A stretch of DNA of 27,740 bases from a bacterium (GTDB taxonomy: Bacteria; Electryoneota; Electryoneia; Electryoneales; Electryoneaceae): positions 1 through 27,740 of the forward strand of contig JANQEY010000253.1 in assembly GCA_028278125.1 (NCBI GenBank), read 5' to 3'. The notes under the pieces are model-generated. The model saw only the letters and a program-made list of their open reading frames with translations, ran no database searches and was not told the DNA's origin. The stretch's first letter is position 1. Each line of letters starts with the position of its first letter. The position numbers were made by a program, and so were the translations under genes. Below are positions 15,801 to 26,400 of this stretch, piece after piece.

Positions 15801-18800
15801 ATGAGGAAGAAAACAAAACACGTTCTTTTAGGAATAGTTTTCACATTCTTTACACTATGTCCGTTCTCATTTTCATCAGATTTTACCACACTTGAAGAGA
15901 AACAGGTCTACTACGAGCAATTGGAAAATGCTCGTTCGACCTGGCTAGGTGGTGGTAATTTGACGAAAGACCAGGTCAAATTGCTCGAAGATGAAGGATT
16001 GATAAATCGTGATGAGCTTGACCGTACAGGTGGACCTGATGTTTTCGGCTATGAATTTATAGACAACGAAGAAGAAAACGGTCCTGCTTATGAGTGGGTT
16101 GATATCACAGGCACTGGTGAGGTAGTAACCGGTCTTGCTGACGACAACCATGCTGGTCCCTTTGATATCGGATTTGAATTTCCCTTCTACGATGAAATCT
16201 ACACTGAATTTTATGTTCAGTCGAATGGGGCAATTTCTTTCACAGACCAGTACATCTCACTCGGTAATACAGCAATTCCCAATCCATTGTTTGATGCTCT
16301 TATAGCCTGGTTCTGGGATGATTTGAATCCCAACAACGGTGGAACGGTTTATTTCGAGGTAATTGAGATTGAGGGTAGGGATGTGCTATGTATCCTTTAT
16401 GATGAATATCACGATTATTCACCGGCAGCAGGATGGACGACATCCCAGGTCCTGATGTTTGAGAGTGGTAAGGTGGTTATCACATATGATCAAATCGAAG
16501 ATGGAATGGATAATGTCAGTTGTTCTGTGGGAATCCAGAACGCTGAGGGATCTGATGGCCTCGAATATGTTTATATTAATAACCCGGCCGGATATCCTTA
16601 TCCCGGCTTGCAGATCCAGTTCTCGGCAAATGAAGATGCTGTAATCACTGGTGTAGTGACAGATGCTGACGCCGGTGATCCGATTGAAGGTGCCCAGGTT
16701 GATCTCTACTATGCTGATGAACTGGAATCGCTTCAAACTGTTTTCACAAATGACCTTGGTGAATTCACAATGTTTATCGAGGAAGAGGGAACTTTTGACA
16801 TCAGCGCTTACGCGGCAACGTATGTTCAGCAGCTGGTTGAAGATATTGTTGTTGTCGAATCTGATGTGTTAATCCAGGATTTCGCGCTCGAAGCGGAAAC
16901 GGAAACCGTTCTGGTTAATGGCATAATTGTGTCAGCAGATACACCTGGTACCCCTGTTGAAGGTGTTATTGTTAATATGCCGGAAATCGGTGAGATTGCA
17001 ATTACAAACGCCAACGGTATTTTCAATCTTGGTCAACAAATTATTGGCGAATACACTTTCCAGGTTGGTCACAACCCAATAGGCTCTGAGGGTTATCATA
17101 ACCTTGAATTGTACAATGTAGAAGTGAACGCGGACAACACACCGTTTACATTTGAACTGTTCGAAATTCTTCCTACTACTAATCTGACCGCCATGTCCGG
17201 GAATGAGTTGGTCACGCTGTCATGGACAGAACCTGCCAACCATCCGGGCAACGTTACACTTCAGATGGTCGACGAGCAGATAGAAGTTCATATTGCGACC
17301 CTCGATAGATTCCGGGCAAATGGTGCTGCCGATGAAAGAGCGAAAATTCCTTATATCGAGCAGGAATTACATCGCCTGCAATCGATGCGTAAAGCGCTTT
17401 TAAGGCAGGATGAGCTGGACCAGATAACGGATTTCATGGGATTCCGGATTAAACTGTTCCACCCCGATGGAACAGAGACAATCCCCCCCGATTATATCAT
17501 GGGTGACAATTTCGCCGTTACAGGGCTGGCCAATGGCGCCCTTTACGGTTTCGCAGTTGCAGCGGATTATGGATACGATGAGGCATACCTGGCCTGGTCA
17601 GAAGTCGTTGAAACACGACCTCTACCTGTTGGGGAATATGTTTTTATGGAAGTTGAGTATGAGTGGATCGAAATTAATCCGGACAACGGTGGAGCCGGAA
17701 CAGTAATCCTTGATACCGGAGATGATGCCAACAGCGGCATGCAGGCCATGCAGGGATTCAATTTCTTTGGTACATATTATGATCAATTATCAGCCTGTTC
17801 CAATGGTTGGCTAAGCTTCCTCCATATAAATACTACAATTGGTCCTCAGCTTCCCAGCACAAGTGAACCCAATGCCACAGTCGTTGGATTGAACGTTGAT
17901 ACAGACTGCGAAATGGCTGGTGATGAACTAGCTATCTGGATGTATGATGATGAAGAGAATGAACAGATTATTTTCCAATTCTATGTAGCCCCTTATTCAG
18001 GTCTTACGGATTATCGTTATTCTTACCAGATAGTCCTGGATGTTAACTCCAGCAGTATCCAGATGAACTATGAATGGGCTGACGACTGGATGTATTTAAG
18101 CCGGGGTGGTGCTGTTGTTGGAATTGAAGATGAAGTTGGCGAGATCGCTTATGCTTACGATATGAATAACCTTGAAGACGAGACGTCAATCAAGTTCATA
18201 TTGCCGGAATGGGACTGGGGTGGAATTAATGGTTCTGTTTTCGATTCAGATACCGGCGATCCAGTTGAAGGCGTCGAGGTTGTAGCTACTGATACTGATA
18301 ATGGTACCTGGCTCGGCATGACCGATGCCAACGGATATTTTACTGTCCTGGTGGATAACACCCTTGGACCCTGGGATCTCTCCCTCAGCAAACCCGGCTA
18401 CTATACAGCGACTATTGAAGAAATCACCATTCCTGAAGAAGAATTCAGTGTCACCCTTGACGATGTTTTATTAGATGTAGTCTCAATTGGCTATACAGAT
18501 GATTTTGAAGCATATAATGGAATCTGGACGGTTTCAGAGAACAACATTCCCGGTGATATTGAATGGGGTGTACCCACTGCCGGCCCAATGGAGGATCATA
18601 CCCTCGAAGGTGAAAATTGCTGGGCAACGGTCCTTGATGGAAACCATACCGGGCCCATTAACTATGGCGAATTGCGAGGTGATACACTAATGTCAACCGT
18701 CAGTTGGCCAGTTATCGATGCGGAGGCTCATGTAGTTTACTGGCATTGGGTAGAATACTTTGAAACCGCCAATATTCTGTATGGTGGTTACAACTTCCAG

Positions 18801-21467
18801 ATTTCAACAGATTTTGGGCAGACATGGGAAATGCTTGAGCCATTGGATGGATATACAGGCATTATCGATTACCTCGGTTATTACGATTCGAATATCTGGA
18901 CATGGTTCCCTGAAGCCGGATTCGGCAGTAATTCTGATGGTTGGGAACAGGTGGCATTCCCCATTGGGGAATACATCGGTGAAGATGTGATGTTCATGTT
19001 TCATTCAGGCAACTGTTTTGAGAGTGACTACTGGCGTTTTGGATATGCTATTGATGATATACGGATTCACGGTGTAATTGGAGCCAATAGTCCAGCCAGG
19101 ATTTACGGAATTGTAACAGACAGTGGAACAGGCGAACCAATCAGCAATGCAACAGTTTCTCTCTACAATGCCGAAGATGGAGAACATATCCTCACGGAGC
19201 TGACGAACGAAATGGGTGGATATTTAATATTATTGGCTGAGGGTCTATATGACATTTGTGTTGTTTCAAATAATTATCTGCAATCATGTCAAACTGATGT
19301 AATTTTAGATCAGAATGCAGAGTTAGAAATTAATTTCGAATTAGAACCTGGTATTGGTGCTGGATATACCGAACACCTTGTAGATGGTAATTTCGATGGC
19401 GTTCGGTGGGTTACTGCTGGTGATGTGGATTCGGATGGTGACCTGGATATCCTTGGTGCCGGTTATGAGTCTGGTGAGATCGTATGGTGGGAGAATGTAG
19501 ACGGCGAAGGAGGATTTACGACAGAACATATAATTGGAGCAGGATTTGCCGGAGCTCATTCAGTCGTTCCGGTTGATCTGGATAGTGATGGTGATATTGA
19601 CGTTATAGGCGCAGCTTACTATAACGATTTGGTTACATTGTGGCAGAATAATGGCGATCAAGTTTTTACCGAACATATTCTGAGCAACACTTTTGATGGT
19701 GCGATGTCTATCTGTGTTGTTGACATTAATGGCGATAGCGACCTGGATATCGTTGGTGCTGCCAACGAAATGAATACAATCCAATGGTGGGAAAATGAAG
19801 GTGGGGATGACTTTAGTATACATGTCCTGGAGGATACTTTTGAAGGCGCCAGGTTTGTAAGTGCAGCTGATATTGATGAGGATGGCGATAATGATATTCT
19901 GGGAGCGGCAGAACTTGAGGATGAAATAAAATTATGGAAAAACAATGGAAATGAAACATTTACGGCTTACACAATAAGCTCTACATTCACCGGCGCACAG
20001 ACTATCTACCCAGCAGATATCAATGGTGATGGCGATATAGACGTATTAGGTGCAGCGTTTACAGATGGTGTCAGTTGGTGGGAAAATGATGGAAATGAAA
20101 ATTTTACTCAGCACATTATAACCGATGGTTTCTTCGAAGGAACCAGGTGCGCGTATCCAACTGATCTAGATCATGATGATGATATTGATGTAATTGTTTC
20201 AGGAACATACAGGCAAGATATCGCGATGTGGATTAATGACGGTAACAATCCACCATCCTTCACCTACTTAACTCTCGGTGACAGTCTTTGGAATTCCATG
20301 TGTGTTGCTGCCGCTGACCTCGATGATGATGGTGACCAGGATATTCTCGGTACCAGTTTCTTTTCCGACGATGTTATCTGGTGGGAAAACAGTAATAATC
20401 CTCCCCTGTCGTTTGCAAAACTTTTACCTGACAACGAGTCTACTATCACAGATAATGAAGTAACTGTATCGTGGGAAGAAACAGTTGATCCTGACGAAAA
20501 TGATCACATTTTCTACAGGTTGGAATGGTCAATATTTGAAGATTTCAATATTTCTTACTCAATGGAAACGGTTGAGACATCATTTACTATAACGGATCTG
20601 GCTGACGAGGTCATGAGGCTTGTTGAAGATAATGAACTGGATGACCTTCCCGATGAAACAGCAATCTACTGGCGTGTTAAAGCTATTGATAGCTTTGGAT
20701 TAGGTACATGGGCAAACGGTAATGAAGACAGTTGGTGGTTTTATATAATTCTTGAACCATTAACTCTTTTTGCGACACCCTGGGATGATCCCACTATGAT
20801 TTTTCCCAATGGCGGTTCATTCCGATGGGATGCAACCGTGATAAATAACTCAATCGGCGAATATGAATTTGATGCCTGGACGGAACTGATTCTACCGGAT
20901 GGGAATCCGTACGGTCCACTTGATCTCTTTGAAAATATCCCGATCATGGGTGACAGTACTTTTGCAGTTTCACCAGTTCAATATGTACCGGCTGCAGCAC
21001 CAAACGGTATGTATACATATATCGCAAAGGTTGGTGATTATCCAAATGCCATTGCCGAGGATTCCTTCCCCTTCGGTAAACTTCCCCTGGCTGGGCTTGT
21101 TGCGGCAGCAGATTTTAACAGTAGCGGCTGGGTCTTAACCGGTTGGTTTGATGAATATTTATCCACTACGGATGTTGAAGAGGATAATAACTCGCTTCCT
21201 CTTGCGTATTCACTAGCAGATCCTTACCCGAATCCTTTCAATCCGGCAACTTCAATCACAATCGGCTTACCTGACGCGGCATTGTTGCAGGTAACGGTTT
21301 ATAATATCCTTGGGCAGAAGGTGGAGATACTGACTCACAATAAGCTCAACGCCGGTTACCACAATTTCACCTTCGACGGATCGAACCTGTCCAGCGGGAT
21401 ATATTTTATCCATGCCAATGTTCCCGGCAAAATGAGCGAGATCAGGAAGGTTGTATTGATGAAGTAG
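15801..21467 (+). CDS. Very large secreted multidomain protein (carboxypeptidase-regulatory-like, FN3, WWEN propeller) with T9SS sorting domain
   Basis: This 1888-residue protein has GGAAGTG upstream and a signal peptide ending FSFSS. Visible order: about 75-275, a beta-sandwich domain (FPFYDEIYTEFYVQSNGAISF) that recurs near 615-800; carboxypeptidase-regulatory-like Ig folds near 280-365 (ITGVVTDADAGDPIEGA), 370-455, 805-890 (INGSVFDSDTGDPVEGV) and 1100-1180 (IYGIVTDSGTGEPISNA); an FN3-like domain near 458-612 with a charged helical insertion; a MAM-like domain near 895-1095 (ending WRFGYAIDDIRIHG); seven WWEN/FG-GAP repeats near 1190-1535 with intact DxDxDGDxD loops likely to bind calcium; a further FN3-like domain near 1535-1650; the shared pre-sorting module near 1651-1790; and the sorting domain from YPNPFNPA (about 1808) to KVVLMK. 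It is probably a long surface adhesin or scaffold. The next gene begins 36 bp downstream, so the two are likely co-transcribed. Confidence 0.87.
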   Translation: MRKKTKHVLLGIVFTFFTLCPFSFSSDFTTLEEKQVYYEQLENARSTWLGGGNLTKDQVKLLEDEGLINRDELDRTGGPDVFGYEFIDNEEENGPAYEWVDITGTGEVVTGLADDNHAGPFDIGFEFPFYDEIYTEFYVQSNGAISFTDQYISLGNTAIPNPLFDALIAWFWDDLNPNNGGTVYFEVIEIEGRDVLCILYDEYHDYSPAAGWTTSQVLMFESGKVVITYDQIEDGMDNVSCSVGIQNAEGSDGLEYVYINNPAGYPYPGLQIQFSANEDAVITGVVTDADAGDPIEGAQVDLYYADELESLQTVFTNDLGEFTMFIEEEGTFDISAYAATYVQQLVEDIVVVESDVLIQDFALEAETETVLVNGIIVSADTPGTPVEGVIVNMPEIGEIAITNANGIFNLGQQIIGEYTFQVGHNPIGSEGYHNLELYNVEVNADNTPFTFELFEILPTTNLTAMSGNELVTLSWTEPANHPGNVTLQMVDEQIEVHIATLDRFRANGAADERAKIPYIEQELHRLQSMRKALLRQDELDQITDFMGFRIKLFHPDGTETIPPDYIMGDNFAVTGLANGALYGFAVAADYGYDEAYLAWSEVVETRPLPVGEYVFMEVEYEWIEINPDNGGAGTVILDTGDDANSGMQAMQGFNFFGTYYDQLSACSNGWLSFLHINTTIGPQLPSTSEPNATVVGLNVDTDCEMAGDELAIWMYDDEENEQIIFQFYVAPYSGLTDYRYSYQIVLDVNSSSIQMNYEWADDWMYLSRGGAVVGIEDEVGEIAYAYDMNNLEDETSIKFILPEWDWGGINGSVFDSDTGDPVEGVEVVATDTDNGTWLGMTDANGYFTVLVDNTLGPWDLSLSKPGYYTATIEEITIPEEEFSVTLDDVLLDVVSIGYTDDFEAYNGIWTVSENNIPGDIEWGVPTAGPMEDHTLEGENCWATVLDGNHTGPINYGELRGDTLMSTVSWPVIDAEAHVVYWHWVEYFETANILYGGYNFQISTDFGQTWEMLEPLDGYTGIIDYLGYYDSNIWTWFPEAGFGSNSDGWEQVAFPIGEYIGEDVMFMFHSGNCFESDYWRFGYAIDDIRIHGVIGANSPARIYGIVTDSGTGEPISNATVSLYNAEDGEHILTELTNEMGGYLILLAEGLYDICVVSNNYLQSCQTDVILDQNAELEINFELEPGIGAGYTEHLVDGNFDGVRWVTAGDVDSDGDLDILGAGYESGEIVWWENVDGEGGFTTEHIIGAGFAGAHSVVPVDLDSDGDIDVIGAAYYNDLVTLWQNNGDQVFTEHILSNTFDGAMSICVVDINGDSDLDIVGAANEMNTIQWWENEGGDDFSIHVLEDTFEGARFVSAADIDEDGDNDILGAAELEDEIKLWKNNGNETFTAYTISSTFTGAQTIYPADINGDGDIDVLGAAFTDGVSWWENDGNENFTQHIITDGFFEGTRCAYPTDLDHDDDIDVIVSGTYRQDIAMWINDGNNPPSFTYLTLGDSLWNSMCVAAADLDDDGDQDILGTSFFSDDVIWWENSNNPPLSFAKLLPDNESTITDNEVTVSWEETVDPDENDHIFYRLEWSIFEDFNISYSMETVETSFTITDLADEVMRLVEDNELDDLPDETAIYWRVKAIDSFGLGTWANGNEDSWWFYIILEPLTLFATPWDDPTMIFPNGGSFRWDATVINNSIGEYEFDAWTELILPDGNPYGPLDLFENIPIMGDSTFAVSPVQYVPAAAPNGMYTYIAKVGDYPNAIAEDSFPFGKLPLAGLVAAADFNSSGWVLTGWFDEYLSTTDVEEDNNSLPLAYSLADPYPNPFNPATSITIGLPDAALLQVTVYNILGQKVEILTHNKLNAGYHNFTFDGSNLSSGIYFIHANVPGKMSEIRKVVLMK

Positions 21468-21503
21468 CAGAGTCGAAATATTGGTAGAAACAGACCGGGG
21501 AAG

Positions 21504-23021
21504 ATGATGAAGAATATTAAACTTTATAAGCGGTTAGATCGCACTCAGAGAATATTAATTTCATTATGTATGATAATATTTTGCACTGCTACTCGTGCTG
21601 AATTTGAGACGAAAATAATTCCATCCGAAGGTGGTATATGTGACTACTTTGGTGGTAGCGTCTGTATTGAGAATGATGTCTGCATAGTCAGTTCAAGTAC
21701 AGACGATGACAACGGTGAAGATTCTGGATCAGCTTATATATTCTACTATGATGGTACAACCTGGTTAGAACAGCAGAAATTACTTGCGAGTGATGGCGAC
21801 GCTGATGACAGGTTTGGATATGAAGTTTCTCTCTCTGGAAATTTCGCGGTAGTCGGCTGTCATGGTGATGATGACTATGGTCCAGCCGCGGGTGCCGTAT
21901 ATGTATTCCACTATAATGGAGAAAACTGGGTAGAGTATCAGAAGTTAACAGCAAGTGATGGCGAAGATTATGATCAATTTGGATATGATGTTTCAATCTC
22001 AGGTGATAACATCATAGTTGGATCAGTTTCAGACGATGATAATGGACACTATGCTGGAGCCACATATATTTTTCACTATATCGATTCTGCATGGATTGAA
22101 ACTCAGAAGCTAACAGCGAGTGACGGAGAAATGTTTGATCTTTTCGGTCATACTGTTTCAATTAATAATAACTTAGCTGTTGTAGGTGCAAGGGGCGATG
22201 ATGATGATATGGGATCAGCTTATATTTTCGCTCTTATCGATTCGATTTGGATTGAACAAGAGAAACTAACAGCCAGTGATAGGGATCTTGATGATCATTT
22301 TGGTTCGACGGTCACCATTAATGAAGAGTTTGCAGTTATTGGAGCCAAGTGGGACGAAGAATTTGGGTATCATTCAGGTTCAGCTTACGTGTTTCGTTTT
22401 GATGGCACGAACTGGATGGAACAACAGAAATTGTTAGCAAGTGATGGTGCGGCTGAAAATCTATTCGGTTATTCTGTTTCAATTAGTGAAAATAATTTAG
22501 TTGTTGGTGCAATAGGGTATGATACGCCAATTTATTTGTTTCAATATGACGGAATTCAATGGTTAGAAGAACAGCAGTTTTATGCGAGTGATGGTGATCC
22601 GGATGATTATTACGGGGGAGATGTTTTTATAAGTAATAATCGTATTATCACAGGTGCTATAGGAGATGATGATAATAATGTTGATGCTGGAGCTGCTTAC
22701 GTATTTGATTTAGCTGAATTGTCCATTGACGAAGATTACATAAGTCCTTTTCCTTCAAGTCATTCATTGCTTTCATGTTACCCAAATCCGTTTAATCCTA
22801 CTACTACTATTTCAATTGGATTGCCTGAAGTTTCAGAGCTGACTGTAGAAGTATTTAATATCCTTGGTGAGACAGTCAAAGTATTAGCAGATAACAAATA
22901 CTCAACTGGATATCATCGTTTTACGTTTAAAGGTTCAGGTATAGCAAGTGGGATATATTTTATACATGCAAATGTTCCGGGTAAGATGAACGAGATCAGG
23001 AAGGTGGTATTGATGAAGTAG
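21504..23021 (+). CDS. Secreted FG-GAP (integrin-alpha-like) seven-repeat protein with T9SS sorting domain
   Basis: Two adjacent ATG codons (21504 and 21507) follow GGGG at 21497; the second gives better spacing, so the start may be one codon later. The 505-residue product has a basic N-terminus and a signal peptide ending ATRAE. Residues about 35-402 are seven repeats of about 52 residues with the pattern KL.ASDG...D.FG..VSIS....VVGA..DDD....GSAYIF..DG..W.EQQ, the classic bacterial FG-GAP repeat related to integrin alpha propellers. The acidic DDDNG loops could bind calcium. The sorting domain begins YPNPFNPT near 425 and ends KVVLMK. It lies 36 bp after the 1888-residue cargo with no terminator between them, and a terminator follows at 23053, so it is the last gene of that operon. 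It is probably a surface-displayed binding protein. Confidence 0.87.
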   Translation: MMKNIKLYKRLDRTQRILISLCMIIFCTATRAEFETKIIPSEGGICDYFGGSVCIENDVCIVSSSTDDDNGEDSGSAYIFYYDGTTWLEQQKLLASDGDADDRFGYEVSLSGNFAVVGCHGDDDYGPAAGAVYVFHYNGENWVEYQKLTASDGEDYDQFGYDVSISGDNIIVGSVSDDDNGHYAGATYIFHYIDSAWIETQKLTASDGEMFDLFGHTVSINNNLAVVGARGDDDDMGSAYIFALIDSIWIEQEKLTASDRDLDDHFGSTVTINEEFAVIGAKWDEEFGYHSGSAYVFRFDGTNWMEQQKLLASDGAAENLFGYSVSISENNLVVGAIGYDTPIYLFQYDGIQWLEEQQFYASDGDPDDYYGGDVFISNNRIITGAIGDDDNNVDAGAAYVFDLAELSIDEDYISPFPSSHSLLSCYPNPFNPTTTISIGLPEVSELTVEVFNILGETVKVLADNKYSTGYHRFTFKGSGIASGIYFIHANVPGKMNEIRKVVLMK

Positions 23022-23438
23022 TTGCCCGTGCGAAACTCAAGCTAGTATCTATACCCAGGGTTATATTACCCTGGGTTTTCAATTACATAATGAATACAAT
23101 AAAAGGAAATATCCATTTTTAATAATGTAAACCAAATTGTCTCTGAGAGTAAAATATATTATTAAAACCGCAAAGATCAGGTTTAATTGAGTTCCAAATA
23201 CCCTTACTATTATATGTAAATTTATATATTCTCCCCTATTCAGATTCACAAATCTTAATGTTTGTAGGTTATTGATCTGGGAAATGCTTACGGTTCCAGT
23301 CTAGCTGAGAATTATCGCTTAACAACAGTTATTGCATTTAAGATTGTTAATATCATAATTCACATTAGTTAAACTGTAATAAAAATTATTTGTGAAAGTA
23401 GTGTCCGAAATCGTATTTCGTTACAGGGAGGATTTCTC
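23022..23438 (+). other. Intergenic leader upstream of the LamG/FGE-like cargo
   Basis: This 417-bp region starts with a terminator (23053-23079). The rest is AT-rich with no credible reading frame. ACGGTTCCAG (23290-23299) matches a 10-mer upstream of the LVIVD gene (5269-5278), and both are followed some distance on by AACAAC. I could not assign a convincing promoter. AGGGAGGA (23425-23432) is the ribosome binding site for the next gene. Confidence 0.35.
23053..23079 (+). terminator. Intrinsic terminator closing the two-cargo operon
   Basis: The 9-bp stem ACCCAGGGT / ACCCTGGGT with loop TATATT is followed by a short T-run. It lies 31 bases past the stop codon of the FG-GAP cargo. Confidence 0.85.
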
Positions 23439-26400
23439 ATGAGGTATTTTTTCATTGCAATCATTTTAATTCTGGTCACAGTTTCGCTCGCATTTTCACA
23501 ATACTTTAACGAAGATGATTTTGAAGATGGCGATTGGACCCAGAATCCCCAATGGCAGCTGCTTGATCAACCGGATGGCGTTGGAATGGTTCCAGGTGGA
23601 TATGACAATTCACAATGGTGCGTTGAACTCTTTGAATATAACGGCCTTGGTTACGGAACCATGTCAATTCCCCTGGAACCAGTGGACGAATTCAATATCA
23701 GGTTCTGGGTGAAAAAACGTCCCAATTTATCCAATAATCATTTTATGGTTGAGATAACCGATTGTGATTTTGCTCATAACACAGGCTTCAAATTTTATGA
23801 GCATGATGGTATCATCGAAATTCAATGGCTTGGAAATTCTATTGGTTCAACCAACATTGATTTTAGTGAAGATCGATGGTATCCGGTAAGAATGAATAGA
23901 CACTTGGATGGCACATGGAATCTCTACTGGGACAATGAACTATTGTTTGAAAATATTCAAGATGGATTTGATGTTCTTGAGGAACCCCGCTTTACGATCC
24001 TTGGATTAGGTCATTTTAATGAAGGGGGGATTTTATTTGACAATATCACGCTCTTAGATGAACCGTGCGAACTGGCAATATTTGCCTTAAACAGTATCTG
24101 GATTCGTCAGAACGCTACAATTCATTCAGGAGATATCTGGGCAAATACTATAAGTGAAGGTCCTTATCTTGCCGATGGATGCGAACTGACTGTTGGTATT
24201 GGATCATATGTTGCAGATGGAATTGATGTACGCGCCAATAAAATAAAGGTAAAAAATAATGGCGTAGTTGATGGGAATGTGACCTACAACGAATTAATTG
24301 GTCTTGGTACTGTAAATGGTGAACTTACTACACCTTTGGAACCACTCCCACTAGTTGATCCTGAAAACATGCCGACATTTCCAGAATTTGCAGCGGGTGT
24401 TGATGACATTGAGGTTTCACGGAATGATTCTTCTGCTCTGGATGCAGGTGAATACGGCAATCTGAGGATTCGCAATGGCGGAACAGTAACATTTACAGGC
24501 GGGATTTATACATTTAACGAAATTCGTTCCGGCGATAATTCAAGATTACTATTTTTGGATGAGAGCGAAATTCGGATAGTTGATAAGTTCAAAGCTGAAA
24601 GCGGTTCATATATCGGGCCTGCTGAAACAGCCGATATTACCGCAAGTGAAATTGTCTTTTATGTCGCTGGTATAAATGGGAATAATGGTAATTTAGGCGC
24701 TACGCCGAAGGCTGCTCATGTTGGTTTGAATAATGAACTATTTGCGAATTTATATGTACCAAATGGCACAATGCTGATAAAACAGGGATCAAATGCGACC
24801 GGCAGCTTCTTTGGGAAAGATGTCCAGATAGGAATTGGTGTTGAAGTTGAATATGATGGTTGCTTCGATTTCCAAGATGATATTCTTGAAGAGGGAAATT
24901 ATGCGATTTCAATGGACGGGACATCTGGTTTTGGAGAAGTTCCTTTTAATGAAGCGTATAATTTTGGTGATGGTGATTTTACAATAGAGGCAATAGTAAA
25001 TATTGATCATATTCCTACCGGCAACCAGGCAGGCTGGATTGTCTCACGTCTCGATTCAGAAGTAAATGGGAATTATTATGGGTTTTTTCTGAACAAAGAG
25101 GATGCTGGTGGTTTGCTAAGTTTCAATACAAATAGCGATGGTCTGGAAATTGTCTGTTATACAGAAGATGAAGCCCCAATTCATGAATGGCTTCATATCG
25201 CGGGTGTCCGTGATGGTGATGAGGTTATTTTCTATGTAAATGGTCTTGAAGTGGACAGAGATCTGCATAGTGGTGAATGTGATTCTGACGGAAACCTGAT
25301 GTTTGGTGCACAACTTCGTGATGAGGTAATGTCTCGCTACTTTCCAGGTATTATCGACGAAGTCCGGATGTGGAATGATGCGCGAACTGGAATCGAGATC
25401 GCCGAAAACGCTTTTGCAGAATTGACAGGCGATGAAGAAAACCTGGTTGGACTATGGCAGTTTAATGAGGGCGAGGGGAATTCTTTCTCTGATTCATCAC
25501 CAAATAATAATTCCGGAATTCTCCATGGCGGTTATGAGTGGATTGAAGCCGATTGGAATTACCGGGATCAGATTGTAGAACAATCTTTCGAGCTTGGAAA
25601 CACTGGGGAGATGATAGATATGGTCTGGATTCCACCGGGATCGTTCTGGATGGGTGCTCAAGATAATGAGGTAGATGCACATGCCGATGAGTATCCACGT
25701 CACCAGGTGACCATTTCGGAGGGATTCTGGATGGGTAAATACGAAGTGACTCAATCCCAATGGGAGGCAGTTACCGGTTATCAGAACTTCAATTGGCCTG
25801 GTAATCCCGACAAACCGGCTGAGATGGTCTCGTGGATAGAGATTAATGATGACTTTTTGACTGAAATAAATTCACATGAAATCAACGCTCCCTGGCGACT
25901 TCCAACCGAGGCTGAATGGGAATATGCCTGCAGAGCAGGTTATGATGAAACATGGTTCTGGTGGGGAGATGGTTATGAACAACTTGGGAACCATGATTGG
26001 TATAGTGAAAATAGCGACAATCATACTCATGAAGTTGGGCAAAAAATACCCAACCCATTTGGTTTGTACGATATGAGCGGAAACGTTTCGGAATGGTGCA
26101 GTGATTGGTATGGGGATAATTATTATGAGGTTAGTCCTTCAACTGATCCACAGGGACCTGGAACGGGATCTCTTCGTGTTATAAGGATGAGTGCCTGGAG
26201 TAGTCCCGATGTTCATTGTCGTGCAGGAACTCGAGCTGCTGACCTTCCCGGTAACGTAAGCATGCATGTTGGTTTCCGTTTAGTAAGGTCCGGTGAAGCG
26301 GTCGGAAAAATTGCCGCAATTCAATCTGAACTTCCAACTGAATATACGATCAGTAAGGTTTATCCAAATCCATTTAATCCAGTTGTTAATATAACTGTTA

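Noticed and set aside
25612..26300. Diversity-generating retroelement target (FGE/C-type-lectin fold)
   Set aside because: The fold is of the kind used by such systems, but I found no reverse transcriptase gene and did not notice a repeated template-like copy of this region in the window.
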